Program-made: the position numbers and the translations under genes | Notes under the pieces: generated by a model | Database searches by the model: none | Told to the model about the DNA's origin: nothing | Seen by the model: the letters and a program-made list of their open reading frames with translations, nothing else | Assembly: GCA_015057315.1 (NCBI GenBank) | Contig: SVER01000023.1 | Location: forward strand, 1-54,454 | Length of the DNA: 54,454 bases | DNA from: Pseudobutyrivibrio ruminis | GTDB taxonomy: Bacteria; Bacillota; Clostridia; Lachnospirales; Lachnospiraceae | Direction of reading: 5' to 3' | Shown here: in pieces, positions 48,690 through 54,454 of the stretch | How positions within the stretch are numbered: the stretch's first letter is position 1 | Layout: each line of letters starts with the position of its first letter

Positions 48690-48945
48690 AATTAGCTACT
48701 TCCATGTAAATACTCTCGAAATCCGTTTCTGAGAGAGTGCTTTTGCACTGTTATTGAAATTTAGGGGCTTGCCAGGGGAGCAAGCCCCGTAAATTCACTA
48801 GCTATTAACTAGCCTGCGCGAAACGAATCGTTAGGATTTAAATATCCTATGAAATTACCATTGATACTCGCCCATTTGAAAATCACCTGCGGTGATGGGC
48901 TCGTCATGTTCATGATTTTTCAAGTCAAGCTTTTAAAATCACGAA
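48690..48945 (-). other. Relic (or reused) flagellin leader in the 3' region of flagellin 2
   Basis: 48695-48758 aligns with the flagellin 2 leader (50875-50940): the ribosome-binding hairpin, an inner stem (CTCTC/GAGAG in place of CTCCC/GGGAG) and the GTGC-TTTT-GCAC stem are all in register. The Shine-Dalgarno has decayed to ATGGAAG, and no flagellin coding sequence follows. Upstream, 48762-48786 forms a strong stem (GGGGCTTGC/GCAAGCCCC) where the functional leader has a GCTCT/AGAGC stem. Best read as the remains of a lost flagellin copy. Confidence 0.6.
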
Positions 48946-50871
48946 TTATCCTAAGATTGAAAGTACGCCCTGTGTTGACTGATTAGCCTGTGCAAGCATT
49001 GACTGGCCAGCCTGAGCAAGAATGTTATTCTTGCTGTAGGTAACCATCTCGTCAGCCATATCTGTATCACGGATACGAGATTCAGCAGCTGTAGAGTTCT
49101 CAACTACGTTATCAACGTTAGCGATTGTGTGCTCTAATCTGTTCTGAACAGCACCAAGTGCAGATCTCTGAGCAGATACCTTTGCAACAGCGTCAGCGAT
49201 TGCATCGATTGCGTATGTAGCAGCTGTACCAGTAGTATCAGCTACGTTAATACCCTTAATACCAAGTGAAGCTGCGCTCATAGAATTAACATCTACGTTA
49301 ATCTTGTTTGTCATATCAGCATCAGCACCAACGTGAAGGTTGAATGAAAGCTTATCCTTGTATGTTACAGTACCTTGCTTGATATCGAATGTACCATCAT
49401 TGTTGTTTGTAACCTTAGCTTCAGTATCAGCACCAATTGAAGAAGCTTTCTGAAGTTCATCAGCCATAAGTGTATAAGCTCTATTAGCAGAAATCTTGCT
49501 TGTATCAGAAGCTTCTACACCAGCAACTGTCTTCTTATAAGGTTGACTAGCATTATCAGTGAAAGAAACTCTATCGCCTTCCTTTAACATCTCGATAATG
49601 TGATCACGTGTATAGGTACTACTTGCAGAATCTTCCTGTGCAGCTGTTTCAGCAACTGTATATTTTGTCTGATTGTTACCAGCAACATCTGTTACAGTTA
49701 TTTCTACACCTGCTTTCAATTCGCCAATTTTCTTAGAAACATCACTAAACTTCGCTGATGCAAAATCATTGTGAACAGCTGTTAATTCTTCTCCTGAAAT
49801 CATAACAGTATCACCTGCAGCGATTTCAGTACCGCCTTTTACATCTTTTGCAACAATTTTTCCACCATTACCAATGTTATAAGCAGATTTTTCACCATCT
49901 TTGATATTCTTTACAATATTAAATTCTGATAATCCACTTTTAGCATCTGCAGTTTTTAGCTTCCATGTTGCGCCTTCTACTGCAATCTGACCTGTTGTCT
50001 TAGCATGACCTTCTGCTGCGTAAAGAGCAGTCTCCTGATATGTAGATTTGTCATACCATCCAGCTGCAGGGCCGCCAGTTACTGAAGAAGCAGCCTTATA
50101 CTCATATACAGTACCATCTTTTGCAATAATCTGATCACCAACTGTTGGAGGGTTCTTAGCTATTACATCTGAAGCCTTTACATCCTTTGTAAGAGTAGTA
50201 GTCTTACCATCAACAGTGATACTATCACCGACTTTCATAGCAGAAACTTTAAGAGCATCTATAGTCTTATAACTATCTTCAGATTTACCTGCTCCAATAT
50301 TGTACTCTTTACCGCCAATCATTACCTTATCGCCGTTTTCAAGCTTCTTATTAAGAGAGAACTTTGTTGTACCATTTACAGCATTCTCAACAAGCTTTCC
50401 ATCAAGACCAGCGTCATGAGCCTTTACTGTCTTAGTAACTTCGTTACCATCAGCATCGCCCTTAAGTAAGTATGTCTCATTGAACTTTGTTGTTTCAGCT
50501 ACACGGTCGATTTCTGTTGTAAGCTGATTAATTTCGTCCTGGATTGAGTTACGATCTGTATCACTGTTTGTGCCGTTTGCTGCCTGAACTGCTAGCTCAT
50601 TCATTCTCTGAAGCATTGAGTGAACTTCTGTTAAAGCACCTTCAGCTGTCTGCACTGCAGATACACCATCCTGAGCATTTGTAGATGCCTGATCAAGACC
50701 TCTTATCTGCTTACGCATTTTTTCTGAAATTGAAAGACCAGCTGCATCATCTGCTGCACGGTTGATTCTGAAACCTGAAGAAAGCTTCTCAGTTGACTTT
50801 GCCTGATTACCAGATGTGATGTTGAGCATACGAGATGCGTTCATTGCCTGCATATTGTGTTGTACTACCAT
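48946..50871 (-). CDS. fliC: Flagellin 2 (large filament subunit)
   Basis: 641 residues from the ATG at 50871, chosen because AAGGAGG lies 8 nt upstream and MVVQHNMQAMNASRM is the exact equivalent of the flagellin 1 start. Conserved ends as in flagellin 1 (SSGFRINRAADDAAGLSISE; RDTDMADEMVTYSKN; the end STQGVLSILG). The variable centre (about 165-545) differs more, but keeps the same order of segments (LLKGDADGNEVTKTVKAHDA; GKSEDSYKTIDALK; KVTNNNDGTFDIKQGTVTY). It is driven by two tandem sigma-28 promoters and has the CsrA-type leader. Confidence 0.97.
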   Translation of the reverse strand: MVVQHNMQAMNASRMLNITSGNQAKSTEKLSSGFRINRAADDAAGLSISEKMRKQIRGLDQASTNAQDGVSAVQTAEGALTEVHSMLQRMNELAVQAANGTNSDTDRNSIQDEINQLTTEIDRVAETTKFNETYLLKGDADGNEVTKTVKAHDAGLDGKLVENAVNGTTKFSLNKKLENGDKVMIGGKEYNIGAGKSEDSYKTIDALKVSAMKVGDSITVDGKTTTLTKDVKASDVIAKNPPTVGDQIIAKDGTVYEYKAASSVTGGPAAGWYDKSTYQETALYAAEGHAKTTGQIAVEGATWKLKTADAKSGLSEFNIVKNIKDGEKSAYNIGNGGKIVAKDVKGGTEIAAGDTVMISGEELTAVHNDFASAKFSDVSKKIGELKAGVEITVTDVAGNNQTKYTVAETAAQEDSASSTYTRDHIIEMLKEGDRVSFTDNASQPYKKTVAGVEASDTSKISANRAYTLMADELQKASSIGADTEAKVTNNNDGTFDIKQGTVTYKDKLSFNLHVGADADMTNKINVDVNSMSAASLGIKGINVADTTGTAATYAIDAIADAVAKVSAQRSALGAVQNRLEHTIANVDNVVENSTAAESRIRDTDMADEMVTYSKNNILAQAGQSMLAQANQSTQGVLSILG

Positions 50872-50875
50872 AAAT

Positions 50876-50932
50876 TCTACCTCCTTGTAGATACTCCCTG
50901 GATTCCTTTCCTGGGAGAAGTGCATTTGCACT
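50876..50932 (-). promoter_or_regulatory. Flagellin 2 leader: CsrA-type hairpins
   Basis: On the mRNA, from 3' to 5': TCTAC-AAGGAG-GTAGA with the Shine-Dalgarno in the loop (50876-50891); a stem CTCCC/GGGAG whose loop carries two GGA (AGGAAAGGAATCCA, about 50894-50916); and a stem AGTGCA-AA-TGCACT (50919-50932). Two GGA-bearing hairpins, one over the ribosome-binding site, mirror the two CsrA sites of the B. subtilis hag leader. Confidence 0.65.
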
Positions 50933-51191
50933 CAATTGTTAATAAAATTACTGCTCTAATAAAAGAGCTATATACCCAACAGTACTCGCGCGACATACTG
51001 CATGAATATCAAAGTAATTAATGTAGTTAGTAATTCACATGAAAAAATTCTATTGTGATTACAATAGATAAATAGAAACTGATAATCGATTATTCCGATC
51101 CTTAACATCCTTGTCCTGTACCGAAAAAGTTATTTGATTTTGGTGTTACTCTCGGGATAAAGAATTCCGTTTCTTTTATCCTACATTTTAG

Positions 51192-51218
51192 TTATCGGAT
51201 GAAGTTTTAAAAACTTAA
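51192..51218 (-). promoter_or_regulatory. Proximal sigma-28 promoter of flagellin 2
   Basis: TTAA (within TTAAGTTT, complement of 51211-51218), N15, TCCGATAA (complement of 51192-51199). An A/T-tract block (51223-51247) lies directly upstream and resembles an UP element. Leader about 315 nt. Confidence 0.85.
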
Positions 51219-51266
51219 CCCCTGAATTGAAAAAATTTTTAAAAAATCTCAGGCGGAAGTTTTATG

Positions 51267-51313
51267 CCCTCATCAGTCAGCTACGCTGACAGCTTCTCCC
51301 ATAGGGAGAAGCC
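51267..51313 (-). repeat. Two-hairpin intergenic repeat, copy 9, between two promoters
   Basis: Hairpin 1 GTCAGC/GCTGAC, hairpin 2 CTTCTCCC/GGGAGAAG. It is the only copy not near a stop or start codon; it sits between the two sigma-28 promoters of flagellin 2. The distal transcript must pass through it. Confidence 0.85.
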
Positions 51314-51341
51314 TTTCGGCTTTTTTTGCCTTGCAATATTT

Positions 51342-51368
51342 ATATCGGACATGCCGTTATAAACTTAA
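51342..51368 (-). promoter_or_regulatory. Distal sigma-28 promoter of flagellin 2
   Basis: TTAA (within TTAAGTTT, complement of 51361-51368), N15, TCCGATAT (complement of 51342-51349). The block upstream of its -35 (51361-51396) repeats the block at 51211-51247 almost exactly, so the promoter module is duplicated. Confidence 0.82.
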
Positions 51369-51407
51369 CCCCTTTTTGAAAAAATTTTTAAAAAATTATT
51401 TTTACTA

Positions 51408-51451
51408 TAAAAAAGGTGTTACATTCAAGCAATTGCTTTCATGTAACACCT
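51408..51451 (-). terminator. Terminator of the pyrophosphatase operon
   Basis: Perfect 11-bp stem AGGTGTTACAT/ATGTAACACCT (51414-51424 with 51441-51451), with a small inner AGC/GCT stem, followed on the minus strand by TTTTTT. It lies 61 nt after the stop at 51513. Confidence 0.9.
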
Positions 51452-51512
51452 ATTATAACATCTAAAATGCATTGTGACCGTTTTTCACAAAAAGGTCATA
51501 GTTTTATTTATT

Positions 51513-53156
51513 CTATTCCTGAAGGGATTCCATGATAGGTGGAATGAGCTGCTTCTTACGGGAAACAACACCCTCAAGCATATAGCTGTCTGTTGCTACT
51601 GGCATGCGGAATGCATCTGCAATAATCTTGCCTGCGTCTGAACCTACAAATAATAGCTCTGTAGTTTCATTTAGGATATCTGTAAGCATTACAAATACTG
51701 CATTAAGGTTAGATGATGCAAGCACTGTATCCATATAAGCCTGCAAATCTGGCTTAATGATATTTAGCTGGCTTCGGGAAACTGAGCTAACCTGTGCCAC
51801 GCCAAACTTAATCTCACCACTTGTAAATACTTTGTAATCCTGATGGAATATCTGGTCTGCAGTACGGTCCTTGAAATCACTTCCTGCCTCGAACATAGAT
51901 GTTGCAAGCTCTGTAACATCTACGCCTGCTATCTCAGCAAGCTCTCTTGCAAGAGATTCATCTGTAGGTGTGCAGGTTGGTGACCTAAACATAAGGGTAT
52001 CCGATAGGATAGCCGAACAAAGTATACCCGCAATATCCTTTGGAATATCAACCCCACGCTCCTTAAACATAAGGGTAACGATGGTAGCTGTAGAACCTAA
52101 AGGCTGATTTCTGAATAATATAGGAGAAACAGTCTCCAGTGAACCTAATCTGTGATGGTCGATGATTTCTAGAACATCAGCCTGGTCGATTCCATCTACC
52201 GCCTGAGATTTCTCATTGTGATCCACAAGAATCACTCTCTTCTTCTGCATATTCAAAAGAAGACGTCTTGAAACCATACCAATATAATGTCTATTCTCAT
52301 CTAAGATAGGGAAATCTCTATGTCTAACAGATTTCATAACCTCTCTTACTTCATCAACATAGTCGTCTAATTCGAAGCTTATGATATTATCCTTTTGCAT
52401 AAACTGTCTAATAGGCATAGACTGATGAATAAGACGAGCTACTGTAAATGTATCAAACTCAGTAGTAATAAGAACTACCTGCTTCTTTTCAGCAAGCTCT
52501 TCTACCTCTTTATCAACCTTGCTTGCGCCGCAAACAATCAGGCAACTACATCCTGCCTCGATACAGATAAGTTGACGGGCTGTAATGTTACCAACAATCG
52601 CCAAATCATCTGTCTTAATATCATCAATAAGCTCCTCACGGCTGTTTGATGCAATAACCACAGAACCTTTTACAAAATAAGCATGTGGATTTCCTGTAAC
52701 AAGTCTACCATTAAGTGTGCTTATGATATTAGAATACTGAGTACGTGAACGGGACAAAATACTGTTATCGTATATATCCATGTACGAATAAGCGATATCA
52801 CCATTTACGATAACACCCTCAAGCTTACCTGTTCTTGCTACAACAGGAAGAGTAACAACATCCCTATCAAGCATGATTTCCCATGCCTTCTTTAATGAAA
52901 TGTGTCCATCAACACCCTCTAACTGTCTGTACTCGATATCCATTAGCTGTGCACCTACGTCAGAGATTGTCTCTGGCTCCGGTACATTAAAACGATTTAA
53001 AACATAACGGGTTTCTTCATTTAGTGGACCCGCCTTTTTTGGAACAAAATTATCACCACTGCTAAGTGCATTCTTAAGGTAAGAATAAGCTATAGCAGCG
53101 CAAATACTATCTGTGTCTGGATTTTTGTGACCGATTATATAAACTGACTTCGGCAT
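51513..53156 (-). CDS. ppaC: Manganese-dependent inorganic pyrophosphatase with CBS and DRTGG regulatory domains
   Basis: Family II pyrophosphatase (DHH superfamily), 547 residues, against about 310 for the catalytic core alone. The N-terminal GHKNPDTDS supplies metal ligands (His10, Asp14, Asp16). The regulatory insert (about 70-305) holds two CBS halves (DRDVVTLPVVARTGKLEGVI and RHRDFPILDENRHYIGMVSR) around a DRTGG-like domain (about 140-245). Catalysis resumes with VDHNEKSQ and IDHHRLGS, then the DHHA2 domain. Related CBS-pyrophosphatases are switched by adenine nucleotides and diadenosine polyphosphates. The downstream gene order places it last in a unit with the coiled-coil protein and probably glyQS. 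Confidence 0.95.
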   Translation of the reverse strand: MPKSVYIIGHKNPDTDSICAAIAYSYLKNALSSGDNFVPKKAGPLNEETRYVLNRFNVPEPETISDVGAQLMDIEYRQLEGVDGHISLKKAWEIMLDRDVVTLPVVARTGKLEGVIVNGDIAYSYMDIYDNSILSRSRTQYSNIISTLNGRLVTGNPHAYFVKGSVVIASNSREELIDDIKTDDLAIVGNITARQLICIEAGCSCLIVCGASKVDKEVEELAEKKQVVLITTEFDTFTVARLIHQSMPIRQFMQKDNIISFELDDYVDEVREVMKSVRHRDFPILDENRHYIGMVSRRLLLNMQKKRVILVDHNEKSQAVDGIDQADVLEIIDHHRLGSLETVSPILFRNQPLGSTATIVTLMFKERGVDIPKDIAGILCSAILSDTLMFRSPTCTPTDESLARELAEIAGVDVTELATSMFEAGSDFKDRTADQIFHQDYKVFTSGEIKFGVAQVSSVSRSQLNIIKPDLQAYMDTVLASSNLNAVFVMLTDILNETTELLFVGSDAGKIIADAFRMPVATDSYMLEGVVSRKKQLIPPIMESLQE

Positions 53157-53175
53157 ATTTCCTCCATTTTATCTC

Positions 53176-53826
53176 TTAAAAAATTCCTAAAGAATGAATA
53201 AATGAAGCTACAGATAATCCAAGTGAAAGTATTAACAAAACTATTACAACAACAGAAAGCTTCTTAAGAGAACTGTAATGCTCTACAGCCTTAAGAGCCT
53301 GCTCTTCACTGTTGTCATGCTCCTTTAATAAATCCTGAATCAAGCGATACAAATGAACTGATTCTGAATGTGTCTTCTCAGAAAGCTCGCTTTGAATTGA
53401 ATCAAGACCTGCGGATACATTTTTAAGTGTATCCTGAAGATTCTTGCTATGAGCCTCATAAGATTCCTGGTTGCCACTAACCTGTCCTTTAATATCAACC
53501 TCAAGCTGATCCATGTTGTTCTTGACAACCTGCATCATTCTATCTACCTGAGTCTCCACATCAGCAACAAGGGTATCTGCCTCTTCCTGCTTCTTTGCAA
53601 GTTCCTCCTGTAGCTTAACATTTATTTCTTCTTTTTCTTTAACTATAGCCTCAAGCTCGGCAGCCTTTTGCTCTTTTTGAGCGATTAACTGCTGAAGCTG
53701 TGTTGCTTTTTCGCGAAATGCATCGATTTGCTCAAGTAATAAATCCTCACCTAAATCAACAGAAGGCTTTGTATTCTCAAGCTCTCGAAAATCTCCTTTT
53801 TTTCCCTCTACATTAGGGTTTGCCAT
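53176..53826 (-). CDS. Coiled-coil protein with C-terminal membrane anchor
   Basis: 216 residues, no family recognised. A long heptad-rich region (about 35-90: ATQLQQLIAQKEQKAAELEA, then VKEKEEINVKLQEELAKKQE) and further helix to about 170 are followed by a tail anchor (LSVVVIVLLILSLGLSVASF, about 190-209). The bulk is cytosolic. The gap to the pyrophosphatase gene is 19 nt and to glyQS 37 nt, so the three are probably co-transcribed. It could be a scaffold at the membrane. Confidence 0.75.
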   Translation of the reverse strand: MANPNVEGKKGDFRELENTKPSVDLGEDLLLEQIDAFREKATQLQQLIAQKEQKAAELEAIVKEKEEINVKLQEELAKKQEEADTLVADVETQVDRMMQVVKNNMDQLEVDIKGQVSGNQESYEAHSKNLQDTLKNVSAGLDSIQSELSEKTHSESVHLYRLIQDLLKEHDNSEEQALKAVEHYSSLKKLSVVVIVLLILSLGLSVASFIHSLGIF

Positions 53827-53863
53827 AGCATTTATCCTCCTCTTTTAAGGTTTCAAATGTTGA

Positions 53864-54454
53864 TTAGAAAGTAAATTTATCAGCAAAGTAAGCATCCAAA
53901 TCTGCAATAGCAATACGCTCCTGCTCCATTGAATCACGGTGACGAATTGTAACCATGTGATCTTCCTCTGAATCAAAATCGTATGTAATACAGAATGGAG
54001 TACCAATTTCATCCTGACGACGATAACGCTTACCAATGTTACCTCTATCATCAAACTCGCAATTATACTTCTTAGAAAGCTCTGCAAAAATCTTTTCTGC
54101 ACCCTCATTAAGCTTCTTAGAAAGTGGAAGCACACCAATCTTAACTGGTGCAAGTGCTGGATGGAAATGAAGTACTGTACGTACATCACTTCTGTTCTCA
54201 TCACCGATTTCTTCCTCATCGTATGCTGCGCAAAGGAATGCTAAAACTACACGGTCAGCACCAAGCGAAGGCTCAATAACGTATGGTAAATACTTCTCAT
54301 TTAACTCATCATCAAAGTATGTAAGATCCTGACCTGAAACATTCTGATGCTGAGTAAGGTCGTAATCTGTACGGCTTGCGATACCCCAAAGCTCGCCCCA
54401 ACCAAATGGGAATAAGAACTCGATATCTGTAGTGCCTGTTGAGTAGAATGAAAG
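53864..54454 (-). CDS. glyQS: Glycyl-tRNA synthetase, alpha2 type (3' part; start beyond the window)
   Basis: The last 197 codons of a class II synthetase that attaches glycine to its tRNA; the frame is open to the right edge. The visible part includes the catalytic-core end ([40 protein letters not shown], the class II motif 3 region with GADR) and the anticodon-binding domain ([18 protein letters not shown] through [20 protein letters not shown] to [13 protein letters not shown]). This is the single-chain dimeric form, as in S. aureus, not the alpha2beta2 form. The stop is TAA at 53864. Confidence 0.96.
   Translation of the reverse strand, partial: LSFYSTGTTDIEFLFPFGWGELWGIASRTDYDLTQHQNVSGQDLTYFDDELNEKYLPYVIEPSLGADRVVLAFLCAAYDEEEIGDENRSDVRTVLHFHPALAPVKIGVLPLSKKLNEGAEKIFAELSKKYNCEFDDRGNIGKRYRRQDEIGTPFCITYDFDSEEDHMVTIRHRDSMEQERIAIADLDAYFADKFTF

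Noticed and set aside
251..51313. Repeated CCTCATC-type blocks as a CRISPR array
   Set aside because: Copies are dispersed over 51 kb, oriented with the flanking genes, with no regular spacers and no cas genes.
1..54454. tRNA, rRNA or well-known riboswitch genes
   Set aside because: No cloverleaf-forming segment with a T-loop motif or recognisable riboswitch core was seen in the intergenic regions; shorter or unusual RNAs cannot be excluded by eye.

Overview
The window looks like chromosomal DNA of a motile, butyrate-forming, plant-polysaccharide-degrading member of the Lachnospiraceae, most likely close to Butyrivibrio or Pseudobutyrivibrio. That placement is an inference from content: an arabinan-use locus, a CoA-transferase of the butyryl-CoA:acetate type, paralogous flagellins under sigma-28 promoters, a pyridine-nucleotide-motif-free thioredoxin reductase, an ECF transporter core, and a dense family of short structured repeats of a kind I associate with gut Clostridia. 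No rRNA, tRNA, CRISPR array, transposase, integrase or phage gene was seen.

Layout. 0.2-4.2 kb: trmL, a fused EcfA1-EcfA2 ATPase, ecfT and truA, all on the minus strand. 4.2-9.7 kb: an aminotransferase with its Lrp/AsnC regulator, an AIR-synthase-like protein, a VanW-domain surface protein and a 32-residue membrane miniprotein. 9.6-12.7 kb: a small membrane protein, then an operon of DegV, a DUF308 protein, a small protein and a TetR regulator. 12.7-22 kb: an arabinan locus, with an ABC importer, GH51, lipoprotein and cytosolic GH43 enzymes and a divergent ArsR-like regulator. A 28-bp imperfect palindrome abuts the -35 box of both main promoters at the same spacing, which suggests one activator-controlled regulon. 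22-29 kb: the CoA-transferase and a divergent hotdog thioesterase, a hybrid histidine kinase, a TPR protein and an unknown exported protein. 29-31 kb: a trxB-like, trxA, ohrR operon with an OhrR-type operator on its promoter. 31-34 kb: a cell-surface protein with a predicted permuted NlpC/P60-like domain, and a short flagellin-like protein.

34-44 kb is the most unusual region. A Dlt-like system (adenylating enzyme, carrier protein, MBOAT acyltransferase, DltD-like SGNH protein) is preceded by an aspartate/glutamate-type racemase and a transglutaminase-like protein. The position that sets D-alanine specificity in DltA (Cys) is Gly here. I infer that a D-amino acid other than D-Ala is made, activated and attached to a surface polymer. 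A five-gene, AT-richer cassette resembling a type VII secretion LXG effector locus sits between the adenylating enzyme and the carrier protein.

44-54 kb: trmO, an unexplained cluster of CACTTA motifs, apt, two large flagellins with long structured leaders (ribosome-binding site in a CsrA-type hairpin loop, sigma-28 promoters, a relic leader between the genes), a CBS/DRTGG manganese pyrophosphatase, a coiled-coil membrane protein and the 3' part of a glycyl-tRNA synthetase.

Across the window, at least nine copies of a 45-50 bp two-hairpin repeat lie mostly just after stop codons. In four places the end of the repeat supplies the Shine-Dalgarno sequence of the next gene, and its first hairpin varies in a compensatory way.
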